This document shows, in pieces, positions 36,085 to 45,864 of a stretch of DNA of 64,000 nucleotides (position 1 is its first letter; the number at the start of each line of letters is the position of its first letter). Location of the stretch: NCBI GenBank assembly GCA_004009845.1, contig RMBW01000013.1, positions 62,001-126,000 of the forward strand, given 5' to 3'. The notes under the pieces were generated by a model. The model worked only from the letters and a program-made list of their open reading frames with translations. It did no database searches and was not told the origin of the DNA. Both the position numbers and the translations under genes were made by a program. Origin of the DNA: Davidsoniella eucalypti. Lineage: Eukaryota > Ascomycota > Sordariomycetes > Microascales > Ceratocystidaceae.

Positions 36085-37914
36085 TTACACAAGAGCTCGT
36101 TCAAGATACAATCGCTTCGAGTTCTGTTCTACTTCAGCATCAATCAATAGCCTCTTTCGCGACGGTGGCCGATCCAGAATTGTAGCCATATCAAAATCAA
36201 TGATCATTAACTTCCCTGTTTGAGAGTCTTGGAGAATATTTCTCTCTCCAAGATCGCTGTGTTCAATACCGCACTCTGCCATTTGTGAAACCATATCTCT
36301 AAGATGACTATAGCTTCCCTTTGGCAACTCTGTGATAGACTCGCCAGCATGTAGAAGAACATGCTTATAATCATGAAATCTCAAAGGAATCCCCATCTTC
36401 AACGTGATACTCCCAAGACAAACAGGAACTACAGTTCCTTGGAGATTCCCGAGCTTTGAATAGACAATGAGCTCCTTTTGAAGTAGCCATGTATCCTCAC
36501 TCTCAAAGCCTTTGCCAACCAATGTATAGCCATATGGATACACTGTGAGCTTGAACAAGGCCCCAACAACACCATGTTTATCCAGATCTTCACAGCCATT
36601 ATCGAGATTTGTATCCATTTGGATCTTGATAGCATTCAAGAACTGAGAGAAACTCAAGGGATGACGTTGGCTTTGAGTATCCTCAGTGGCTTGCTGGTGA
36701 AATGGGTAATTTGGGCAGTCTTGGTCAAACTTAAAACCATAGACTAGGCCATATAGACACTGTTGTGTACAGTAACTAGAAAGGGGAGGGCAAGCAGTAT
36801 GTTCTTGAGGTCGAAAAGGCAAACTACCATGACCCTCACCTCCTTCTGTGTTACTATCATCACCATCACTTAGCCCGGGAGTATCTGGATGGGCCTCTGG
36901 GCTTAGATGTGGACCTGCTTCGCCTGATGTGTCATCTTCATATGAACTTGGTAGAGAGCGTATTTGAGACCTTAATGCCTGAATCTCGCTTAAACCGAGT
37001 TTTTGCTGTTCAAGTGATAGGAGCATTAGCGTCAAGATATAAGCAACTGGCGTCTGCTTGATACTTTCAATATGCTCCTCGATAATCTCAGGATCTACAG
37101 GGCCTTCATCTTGATTACGCAATGGAATACTAGAGATTTGTTCTCTGGGAATACAGAGGGAGTAATGAACAGTGCTAGGGTTTGCCATATCAATACTCAA
37201 GAAAATGAAGGACTCGCCAGTTGTGATGTATTCATATAGAAGCCTAGAGTTAATCATGTTATGATATACCTGTGTCACAGTAGAAGCAACAAAATGACGA
37301 CTATTCCTAATATTTTTCTCTTCAACAGATTCATTCCAAGGTCTTTTTATACCCTCTTTGAGACTGTTATAGAAGAAGGATAGATCTGAAGTAGAAAAGT
37401 GGTCTAGGGCTGCTCGAAGCTGAACAGGAGGGAGCTTATGAGCTGCCTTGTACTCCACAATGAAGAGTAGCTTTTCGATTTTGACAGGTCTAAAAGTCAT
37501 CAGGGAGTCTTGGGGATCCCGAGAGATGCCTTGACTGATATTAAAATAGGAGGGCCGAGAAGTTGAAGGTGTCTCGCTAGGAGCACTAGATGAAGCAGCC
37601 ATTTTCCTACCAGATTGATGTTGATCCCGCTGAGTATTCGCGCTTTCTCTATGACGGAGACTAGCAACATTGATGTTTTCTGGCTCACCCGAAGATCTAG
37701 ATAGATCCGTTGAGGTCTGGGTCTGAGACTCTAGTAGATCCCGGAGTTGAGAATCTACTGAATCTTGGAACTGTTGCTGCTCTGATGCTCTCTGCTGACG
37801 TCGTTGAATCTCGTTGGCATATCGTGTGTTCGTATTGAATATTACTTTTTCGACTCCATTATAGGCCGTAGTTGTCTTATCATATCGTTTGTGTTGTAGA
37901 TAAATATTGATCAC
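36085..37914 (-). CDS. Fungal nuclease-like and kinase-like fusion protein
   Basis: Open frame of 609 codons without a stop, in an otherwise gene-poor island. Numbered from the start of the open frame (GTG at 37914), about residues 140-165 read FRPVKIEKLLFIVEYKAAHKL, the E-x-K signature of a PD-(D/E)XK nuclease-like fold seen in a Pezizomycotina-specific family. After it comes a Cys-containing link (CTQQCLYGLVYGF). The C-terminal third is a kinase-like domain with HSDLGERNIL at 552-561 (catalytic-loop-like, Asp and Asn kept) and IIDFDMA at 571-577 (DFG-like). The first in-frame ATG is at 37602 (505-aa product). The upstream Gln/Arg-rich, coiled-coil-like part probably belongs to the protein through a spliced first exon, since an AG just before 37913 could be an acceptor. 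Family function is not established; nuclease-kinase fusions of this kind recur among fungal effector or conflict-type proteins. Confidence 0.7.
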   Translation of the reverse strand: MINIYLQHKRYDKTTTAYNGVEKVIFNTNTRYANEIQRRQQRASEQQQFQDSVDSQLRDLLESQTQTSTDLSRSSGEPENINVASLRHRESANTQRDQHQSGRKMAASSSAPSETPSTSRPSYFNISQGISRDPQDSLMTFRPVKIEKLLFIVEYKAAHKLPPVQLRAALDHFSTSDLSFFYNSLKEGIKRPWNESVEEKNIRNSRHFVASTVTQVYHNMINSRLLYEYITTGESFIFLSIDMANPSTVHYSLCIPREQISSIPLRNQDEGPVDPEIIEEHIESIKQTPVAYILTLMLLSLEQQKLGLSEIQALRSQIRSLPSSYEDDTSGEAGPHLSPEAHPDTPGLSDGDDSNTEGGEGHGSLPFRPQEHTACPPLSSYCTQQCLYGLVYGFKFDQDCPNYPFHQQATEDTQSQRHPLSFSQFLNAIKIQMDTNLDNGCEDLDKHGVVGALFKLTVYPYGYTLVGKGFESEDTWLLQKELIVYSKLGNLQGTVVPVCLGSITLKMGIPLRFHDYKHVLLHAGESITELPKGSYSHLRDMVSQMAECGIEHSDLGERNILQDSQTGKLMIIDFDMATILDRPPSRKRLLIDAEVEQNSKRLYLERALV

Positions 37915-38534
37915 TCAGTGATAGAGACACGGAGCCAATATCAGGAATCTGGAAAACAACCGGTGGGAGTGCTAACAGTTGCTGGGAGCCCGAAAGTCCC
38001 TGGACAACATGGCCAGTGATAAACAGTCTTAGTAGGGCTTGAACGACCACACCTTTAGTTGAGATCTTAAAATCTCCACCATGGTGCTTTCCAGCACGGT
38101 AACTGAGATTGTTTGAAATATCAAGAAGTTTCTAGTTTTAATTGGAATTACTTAATAGAAACCTATTCATTACATCTTCTCTACGCTAGAATCTGGACGT
38201 GTGAAAGTGAAAACCCATAGTAGATTCTTGAGCAAATCTAGGCAAGCTCAAAGCTTTCTACCTGCCTAGTGTATAATCCATTCACGTGATGAGAGTCGTT
38301 ATATTATAGATAATAGCATGACATATTGTTTCACTATCTAGCCCAATTTCAACTAGTTACAAAGCTGCTGACATCATTTCTATCATCACGTGAAATTTTA
38401 TACAATGATGACATAATCAATGTAAACATTGTTGTGGAGAAATACACATTGCGAGCAACTTTCATCACACACTTCAACACTACCACACTACAAGCTTCAG
38501 CCTGCCTTCATCACTATTGCATACGTTACACGAA
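37915..38534. other. Shared upstream region of the head-to-head pair
   Basis: About 0.6 kb between the nuclease-kinase gene (minus) and the nuclease-like gene (plus). It contains two TCACGTGA-type E-box palindromes near 38284 and 38388. First exons or a bidirectional promoter may lie here. No other gene is visible. Confidence 0.45.
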
Positions 38535-39489
38535 ATGTCTGTGTCAATATCACCAACATATTCAAATTTACCTACACAGCAGATTGACATATCTGAAGAT
38601 CCGACCACGAGACTTCGATCTATCAGTGCGCTCTTAAATCACAATAGCGACTGGATAGCAATTTGATAGCACACCCAGCGATTTTCTCATTGTCCATGGT
38701 AGGATACCATGTTCACCACTATGCATACCTTTTTTCCCCTCTTACTAACTATACTTTCTTGTAGATGTCTCACCTCATCAGTTTTTTGCAATTGAACAGG
38801 CAAGAGATGCTCATGGCAGGCGATGGAGGTTTCATTACCGTGAAGACTTGAAAATCCTTTTCGTATCACTACCAACCGAGATACATGAGGACCTTCATGT
38901 GCAACTCTATGAACAAATCAGGGATGCAATCTCTCAAGCTGGCTTGAAAAACCACGGGAGCTCACAAGGTGCCACAAAGTTTTCTGGTCCTGGTGGTGAT
39001 AGTGGGGAAGGTGATTCATGTGGTGGTCCTTTACTGCAGAATTATCCTGTCCAAAGATGGCCTACTCTCATGATTGAAGCTGGCCATTCCCGGTCACTGC
39101 TTCAACTTAGAAGTAAAATGAGGTGGTGGTTTGATAAGTCAGCTCATCAAATCAAAATTGTGCTTCTATCAAAGCTCAGCCATCATTCTCAAACTATCAT
39201 CATAGAAAGGTGGGAAGAGGAAGTCCAACAAGCCCGGCTGGGGGCTACTGCAACAAGGGCTTCAGGTAAACTAGAGCCAGTTCTCCAACAAACCATCTCC
39301 ATCACCAGAGGTTCAGTCGTAAACCCAGCTTCATTCAAAGTGACTAGTGGAGCATTGGTATTGAAGTTCAAGTTACTCTTCCTGAGAGAGATGGGAGCTG
39401 GTGAGTCAGATATAGTAGTTGATATTCCAGAACTGCAGAACTTTGCCTCTATTTTCTGGGGTGCGTTCGAATTTGAAACCCCCCAATAG
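38535..39489 (+). CDS. Nuclease-fold-like fungal protein, possibly broken
   Basis: The well-supported part is one exon, 38765..39489 (240 complete codons in frame from 38767). It encodes SPHQFFAIEQARDAHGRRW, then LKILFVSLPTEIHEDL, then WPTLMIEAGHSRSLLQLR, MRWWFDKS, IKIVLLSKL and IIIERWEEE. The P-x-L-x-I-E-A-G-x-S block resembles the core of Uma2/PD-(D/E)XK-type folds and marks a family widespread in filamentous fungi. A plausible first exon starts at 38535 (MSVSIS...) and runs to ...NSDWIAI, but meets TGA at 38664. The intervening sequence has a good branch point (TACTAAC near 38743) and acceptor (TTGTAG), yet no GT donor that keeps frame; the expected donor position reads GATAGC. The gene may be inactivated or start elsewhere. 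Function unknown. Confidence 0.55.
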
Positions 39490-40236
39490 ACAGTTTCTTA
39501 TTTGACCTTTTATAAATATCAATGTTTTTAATATTTCATCAATGTTTAGAACTTGTGTTCTACAGTGTGCGATTGATAATTGCTTTTACTCATATATAAA
39601 TAGCTTGAAAAGAATCCCTACCTTCAAAGTTGACATGTAGTCCAAGTCTCCATGGGCCCAGTCAGTATCCTTCTTGGCAAGGACAAGCTGTTCCTAGGCG
39701 TATATTTTAGAAACCCCCTTCTTGTGCCAGCTGTAGGCAATACATTGAACGTAGGCCATGGAGGGGGGAGGTCCGGTTTGGTGGTGGAGGCAAAGTGGTG
39801 CCCGACGGAACTCTATTCGGAACATTATAACCCATCGCCTTTTTTATCATCTTTGCTCTCGACTACGTTGTGTCTTACTTCTGGTGGTACATGACATCTC
39901 GACACACGCGTCTGTTTCGTATCCTCCGCAGGCAACAGCTATCCGTGGTCTCAAACACTAGCCACGCTGCCTGGCAGGCCACACGGCTTTCATCCAACGA
40001 ATACCAACGCTGCGTCGACGACGATCTTTGCTTTTACGTGCTATAAGATCCGGCAATGGCGCCACCGAATGTTCGTGCGGCTCCGACCAATGGCAATCGC
40101 AACCCCGCCAATACAAAGTGCTAAAGCTGATAGTGAGCTGTCATACTTTATTTAAGCCATAGGATCGATGGTGTCTCGGACAAAAAGAAGACAAGAACAG
40201 AGTAAACAAGGGCTGACTAATAAATTTGACTGATAG
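39490..40236. other. Gene-poor stretch with a possible gag remnant
   Basis: No intact gene. Around 40000-40075 the plus strand encodes DDDLCFY and, in another frame, GNGATEC. Together these look like a frameshifted CCHC zinc knuckle (C-F-Y-C...G-A-T-E-C) of a retrotransposon Gag. A short frame at 39652-39894 has no recognisable feature. Confidence 0.3.
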
Positions 40237-40244
40237 CCAAAACT

Positions 40245-40409
40245 GAGTCAAGCTAATTTAACAGTTGGGATTTTAATTTCACAGTTACGCTAGCCGTATT
40301 AGGAAATTATAGTCACGTGGTGTCCCACGTGACATCGTCGATTACAAGAAATCAAAAATATTTCTTACATCGCATCACCACTTCACCACTACTATAAGAT
40401 TAAACATGC
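40245..40409 (+). repeat. Left terminal inverted repeat
   Basis: Pairs with 40828-40980 on the opposite strand with few mismatches. It carries an extra 12 bp compared with the right arm, inside the CACGTG motif (CACGTGGTGTCCCACGTG here against a single CACGTG on the right). Confidence 0.88.
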
Positions 40410-40707
40410 ATGCCAGAATAGAAAAAAGACAGCTAGTTACCCGAGACGAGCCTTTACGTATAGACGGTTTTGTACGTGTGTTAAGCTTGCCATGCCGATC
40501 ACAGCCATAGACCACTGATTTCATACCACCATTGGTGTAAGAAGACACAGTTGAAAAGGCGTACCCACGTACGGAAGCCCATGCATTAATGCCTTGGAAA
40601 AGTGCCTCTCGAGAGTGGTAGTGTATTGTTGGAGGAGGGGCAAGCCGTATAACAGGGGTGTCTGTGGTATCTATAGATAGCCCTTTATCCATAGATGATG
40701 ATGCCAT
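40375..40707 (-). pseudogene. Truncated FAR1-type transposase N-terminus
   Basis: A 110-aa frame with an ATG at 40707. It shows INAWASVRGYAFSTV, then VVYGCDRHGK, then SSRVTSCLFSI, the Cys-spaced pattern of the FAR1/WRKY-GCM1-like DNA-binding domain at the start of fungal and plant Mutator-like transposases. The MULE catalytic domain and SWIM finger that should follow are absent, because the frame runs into the left inverted repeat and stops. It could bind the element's ends and act as a repressor, or be inert. Confidence 0.7.
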
Positions 40708-40827
40708 TGTGGTGTGTGTAGAAAATAAAAAAGTAGGGTGGTGAAGGTTTTCATCATCGTGAGCAGGAGGTAATAACGGTGAGGGACCGTCTTCATAGAT
40801 TTTTACTGCTTTATAATATTCAATTAC

Positions 40828-40980
40828 ATATGTTTCATCTTATAGTAGTGATGAAGTGGTGATGCAATGTAAGAAATATTTTTGACTTCTTGTAATCGAC
40901 GATGTCACGTGACTACAATTTCCTAATACGGCTAGCGTAACTGTGAAATTAAAATCCCAACTGTTAAATTAGCTTGACTC
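40828..40980 (-). repeat. Right terminal inverted repeat
   Basis: Reverse complement of the left arm over about 150 bp, including the shared blocks around CTAATACGGCTAGCGTAA and TCTTGTAATCGACGATG. Confidence 0.88.
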
Positions 40981-41242
40981 CCAAAACTCACCCATAATTC
41001 TTGTTAGTCAGCAAGCGCCAAAAGGGCAGGTTTTTAATTTTTTTTTTATAGATATATGTGAGGAAACACCCAGGGACACAGAAACAAGCGTCAATCCTTT
41101 ATCACGTACAAAGCCGCCAGAAGCTTTTTTGAATTTGAAATTGTTTTTATTAACGAGCACGGGGCAGCTCTCATCCATCACCTTAAGGGACATGGTGTCT
41201 ATCTACTAACTACTTGTGTACCTAGCTTTTAAAAACACTGAA

Positions 41243-42200
41243 TAGGTCTCCAATTCGAGGGGCTGGTCAAGCCATCCTTATTGGGCTTCGGGATGACTAT
41301 GACTTCCGCTTTTCGAAAGGTTTCTGGATGGTTGGCCGAGGGCCAGACATGAGTTTGTGAGATCAACTAGCCATGTCTTCCACGTGGGCTTGTCCCACAC
41401 ATTGCTTGAGAATGGACGCAGCCAACTAGCCATGTCCGGGGGAATGTCGACTTGACATTTATAGCAGTCCTATACTTCGGCCTCACTGGCGAGCTGTGGG
41501 ACTAGTATGGACCGGCGCTTGGCACACCACTTAGCCTTGTGGCAGAACTAGGACATGTGAAAGCCTCTTCCACACCAGTGGATGACTGGCTGTGGGTAAA
41601 TTCGTCTTGAGAACGAACTCTGGCCAATCTGGAACTTGTTTAACTTATTTGCAGAAGAATAAGGCCATTTGTAGACCCAAGTTCTTGTGGTGCCACTCCA
41701 GTGTCTTATGCCCGTGGAAGCATGGCAACATATTTCCGCAATGTGTACCACTCGGTACTCAAGTCAATCAGCTGTTTCCTGGAAGGAGACTTGGAAGTTA
41801 TTCTCAATCAGAGCCTTGTGGGACCGGAGGCAGTCATCTGCCTCGGCCGACTTAGTGTGCCGTCGCAACGTAGTCCCTTTCAGCTTATCTGGAGGGGGTC
41901 GCTGATCTTGGGACGGGCGGAGGGAGGTTTGGAGACCGAAGGACCTGCCTTGGGGTTCGGCTTGGACAGGAGCAGGCTAGGCTTCTTGTTTAGGTTTACT
42001 GCCCTGTGACCCGGGGGCTAGGTGTCCTTTGCGGACATGCTCGCGCATTGCGGCGAGGAGAGGTCTGACGAGCGCCTAGACCTTTACAGCGGTCGTCGCG
42101 TCTTCCTCCCGATCGGGGCCTCTGGCGCCTTGCTTTTTATTGCAAGCTCCAGGGGGAAGGTGTTATTTATGGCGTTGATCCGAATGTTTCCATCAAAATC
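41243..42200 (-). mobile_element. Decayed non-LTR (LINE, Tad-like) fragment
   Basis: On the minus strand 41338-41243 encodes SANHPETFRKAEVIVIPKPN followed by KDGLTSPSNWRPI, the start of a LINE reverse transcriptase domain. Further upstream on that strand (to about 42200) the frames are broken by stops and shifts but stay GC-richer than the surroundings. The rest of the reverse transcriptase is missing after 41243. Only the RT start is well supported; the 5' extent is a guess. Confidence 0.6.
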
Positions 42201-42623
42201 GTGTAAAGAGATATGACGATGATGATGATGGTTTTATTTATAGTCTAGAGATTATCCAAGAGTTCCTTTTCGACTCTGATTTTCTATGTTCCTAGTATCT
42301 GGGACTGCTCAGACTAGACTGGCATCCATCCCTTTTACAGTAGCAACACCTACGTCTCCTTTTAAAGCAAAAACAAAAAGAAAAGAAAAACCAATATAAA
42401 AACCAATAAAAATAATAAAAAACAAAGAAAAAAATAAGAAAAAGAGAGATTTCCATGATCCCCAACCCTCTGCAGTGGCTGTGCCTTTTTTGCTAGTGTT
42501 CTTCTACCTTTCATTGGGCATATGGCTATTCGTAAAGGTACAGTACATATATGTATACACACTGTAAGTCTCTCTAAAACTATTATGACAGATATTGAAG
42601 ACGGGCGGCTCCGTGAATACCCT

Positions 42624-42670
42624 TTTTTTTTAATTCATTTATCTTATGGAGCTATAGAGCTATGAAGATT
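42624..42670 (-). mobile_element. Very short poly(A)-tailed retroposon, copy 2
   Basis: Same core as copy 1 (T-run, then AATTCATTTATCTTATGG through GAAGATT), with a 2-bp difference (AT before GAAG). It is flanked by an independent 14-bp duplication, TCCGTGAATACCCT, at 42610-42623 and 42671-42684. Two different target duplications around one shared core show two separate insertion events. Confidence 0.75.
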
Positions 42671-42684
42671 TCCGTGAATACCCT

Positions 42685-44603
42685 AAGTCAGCAAACTCGA
42701 TGAAACTATACGCATGGTTCTAGATCATTGACAGCTACACAGATCTAGCTAGGTTCCGAAGTCGTACGGCACGGGATTTGCAAGATCCGACCAAATAATG
42801 GAACCCTTGCTTACAAAAGTCGGTTGACGACATGGTTTGGCTAAAGGAATTGTCTCCTGAATAATCCAGTGCCGATAAAAGCCAAAACGCAATCCTACAT
42901 ACATTGTATATTGAAGAAAATAGTAACAAGACAACAAGCAATGTCCCTTTTTACCTACTGACGATGCAATTCCAGGATAGCAAAAGGAGGTCTATGCTTC
43001 CTTCAGGCACACCATACCGACAAGGCTGGGATATGACGCATGTGATGGCTTTATTTTGAATTGTTGGATTTGAAATCTATGGCAAAGCTTTAGGAGGGCC
43101 CTGTTTTATGTTATGGCGGCCGGTCCCGGGCTATGAGGCTGATTTAACTTAACCCTTTGTTTGTGTAGTTGTTTGTAGTGGTATTTTAGACGTTTGAGTA
43201 TCTGTATGATATGTATTTGGGCCTGAGAAATCGGGTCGCATATTCCGGAGTCTACTCAGTTGCAGAATTTACAAGGCGGTGTTTGCTGGTTGAATGAACA
43301 TTGCACTCGCTTTGATTTTTTGAAATAGCATTTATATGATCTGTGAGAACAGCAGGTTTTTATCTACATGAGCCTTGTGTTTTTCAAAGTCGGATCATGA
43401 ATCTAAGGTTCGTACGATTTCCGGCGAATACACGGTATAAAAGGCTAAAAATCATGTTAGTCAACAGCATAGACAGTGAACATAGTGTTGATGTGATAAA
43501 TGATTCGCCGACTAGCATTGGCGAAAACCCGAAGAAAAAAAAAACCTCTGGTTGACTCCCAAGTTTCGACGATGGCACTATTTTTGAAAATCCTGAAGCA
43601 GTGGCTGCGAGAAAACATAAAACCCAGCTCCGGAATGGCAAGTGAAGTCTTCGATTCCGTGTTTCGTGAATGCCGGCGGCAAACTTACGAGGAAATATCG
43701 GAAACGTGCGATTACTAAGGACAGTGTGCCGTGCATATTACACTGTCAGAACATGGCTCATACCACATAGTAGCACACAGTGTTCGTATTCAAGAAAAGA
43801 AACAGTACTACTATGGACTTGAGTCGGTATGTGAGTGTGTCGGCGAGCACCGGGACAAACAACTGACGCTTGATAGCTCACGAGATGACGTGATTTTTAA
43901 ATAGGCCTTTACGCTTGTCAGCACGCTGCCAGGCTGATTTTCGAGTACAGGGCGTATATCACCCTATTTTGGCATCGAGAAGCGCCGTTTAATTCTCCGA
44001 CTGTTCCTAGCCATGTTAACAATTCATATAAAATACGGCCTGCCCACCTAAGGTTGAAGTTTATAATCTACACAGATGCTCGAGTATCTGATACTTCGAC
44101 ATTTTCTATTCTTCCATTTTTTGGCTCATCAAGCCAAAGTCACGCCCCCTGGCCCAAAACTTGGTTCACATTGCCGGCCACTTGAAGTCCAAGCGATTTC
44201 ATTACAGGAGTCTTCTTTTCTGTCTTCTTTTTTGGCCTAAAAAACCAAGGCAGGACGTTTTCAGAACCCCGCAAAAAGGCGCAATCGCCTATCGAATCGA
44301 TCGGCCTGTTTTAAAAAAACAAGGCTCTTCTTATTCTTACCCGTTTTCTTTTAACTTTTCTTTTTCTTATAAAGCAGCCATCATCGGCATTCTTTTTGTT
44401 GCGCCAATTTTCTATCAATTGTCAACATTGCATTTGGTATTCTTACGCATTTATAGTTGCATACACTTCGTTATAGAGCTCTTTATCCTCCTTACAATAT
44501 TCAGTTAGCTAAACAACTGTTCAAGCTAACTCGCCGGCAATCGATCGCACCGCCTCAAACTCGATCTATCACTACACACGCTTACATATATTCTACCTTC
44601 AGT
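42685..44603. other. Gene-free stretch before RCF2
   Basis: Contains the promoter side of RCF2. Short frames at 43343-43718 and 44161-44508 show no domain. The last 400 bp are T/C-rich on the plus strand, as is common ahead of fungal start codons. Confidence 0.5.
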
Positions 44604-45374
44604 ATGAAGCTGCTTACCAAGGGCGAAGAAGAAGCTCACTATGAGCAGGTGCTCAAGGGCGGCACCATCGGTGGTGTTGTCGGCACAGCTGCCGGTCTGG
44701 CCGGCTGCATGGCAGCTTCGAGACGCTACGCTGCATTCCGCGGCCTAACGATTCCTTTCCGTGCCTTCCTGGTATCCTCGACCGGCACTTTCGGCGCTAT
44801 TATCAATGCCGATCGCTACTCTATGAAATTCCAGCGCGGGCGTGACCCGCGCAACTTCTACAAGAACTCTTCGACACTTGCGGCCCAGGAAGCGCTCAAA
44901 AACCAGACCAACTACGAAAAGTTTATGACATGGGGCCGTGAGAACCGTTACCCCATTGTCTTCACCAGCTGGCTGGCTAGTATGGGCATTGCCCTGTCGA
45001 TTGTTGGCCGGTCACCTTGGTTGAGTCCGGCCCAAAAGCTCGTCCAGGCTCGTATGTACGCCCAGGGCTTGACACTAGTCGTCCTCATCGTCACTGCAGC
45101 GTTCGAGATGAGCGATGCCAAGGATGGCTCAGGTCGCTGGGAAACCGTCATGGTCCTGGACCCTAACGATCCGGAGCACAAGCACATGATCGAGACCAAG
45201 ATCCACAAGGAAGAATGGGAAGGTCAGGATCTGTGGAAGGGTAAGTCTTTATAATCTCGAATTACGCCAATTTTCAACGTATGAGAATATTCGCTAACTA
45301 GTCTTTGTGGGATAGATATGGTTGCTGCCGAGGAGCGCCGCATTGCCGAAAAGAAGTCTCGCCAGAAGGCCTAA
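44604..45374 (+). CDS. RCF2: Respiratory supercomplex factor 2 homolog (HIG1 domain)
   Basis: Inner-membrane mitochondrial protein that in yeast associates with cytochrome c oxidase and supercomplexes. Two exons, 44604..45240 and 45316..45374, joined in frame (G|AT, Asp), 231 aa. The N-terminus MKLLTKGEEEAHYEQVLKGG is the fungal Rcf2 signature, followed by a glycine-rich membrane segment (GGVVGTAAGLAGCMAAS) and a second one (FRAFLVSSTGTFGAIINADR). The C-terminal half holds the HIG1-type pair of helices around VFTSWLASMGIALSIVG and LTLVVLIVTAAF, linked by QKLVQARMYAQ, which fits the R-x3-Q HIG1 motif. The last exon adds a short charged tail (AAEERRIAEKKSRQKA). The upstream in-frame codons from 44457 look like leader. 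Confidence 0.88.
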
Positions 45375-45864
45375 ATGTATATATGTTTTTCTGTGAACAC
45401 TATGGTCTAGAAGATTGCCCTACTGTATCATGTGGTGTATCTTTATCTTTGAAAACAACCGATGCCAAACTCCTTGTATTGCATCATCATATGACTCTCC
45501 ACTCTAGTTTGTCTGAGCATCGTTAATCACCAAGTCCGCTCTATTCATCTCCTCACCGTTGTTACCATCAATAGTCAACGACAGCCCAGCAGCCTTGCAC
45601 AACTGGACCTGTTCTCCACACTGTACTACCACTGAATTTGCTATTATTGTACACAGCCGTTTAATCGCTTGGCTGTTAGAAGCAATCACGTGCTTCTATA
45701 TACTCACCTTCCTTTTATATATGTTGGCGTTTTGCTACTATGGGATCCATAACTGGAGTTATCATTTATTATGCCATGACCTATCGTGGTTTATTCATCA
45801 TTATCAATTTATTTCCTTATATCTACAATCTACCTACCGTATGTATGCTAAAGTTATAACTATG
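45375..45864. other. Convergent 3' flanks of RCF2 and the dehydrogenase
   Basis: About 490 bp between two stop codons facing each other. No gene or structured element recognised. Confidence 0.6.

Larger units (their letters stand above)
40245..40980 (-). mobile_element. Mutator-like element, non-autonomous, 736 bp
   Basis: The element has long terminal inverted repeats, starting GAGTCAAG and ending CTTGACTC, and is flanked on both sides by the identical 8-bp sequence CCAAAACT (40237-40244 and 40981-40988). Inside is a minus-strand frame for a FAR1-type transposase N-terminus. Long inverted repeats, an 8-bp target duplication and FAR1 coding together point to the Mutator-like superfamily. With only the N-terminus of the transposase left, it cannot move on its own. 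Confidence 0.85.

Noticed and set aside
44161..44508. 115-codon plus-strand frame upstream of RCF2
   Set aside because: Hydrophobic only because the leader is T-rich; overlaps the likely promoter and leader of RCF2.
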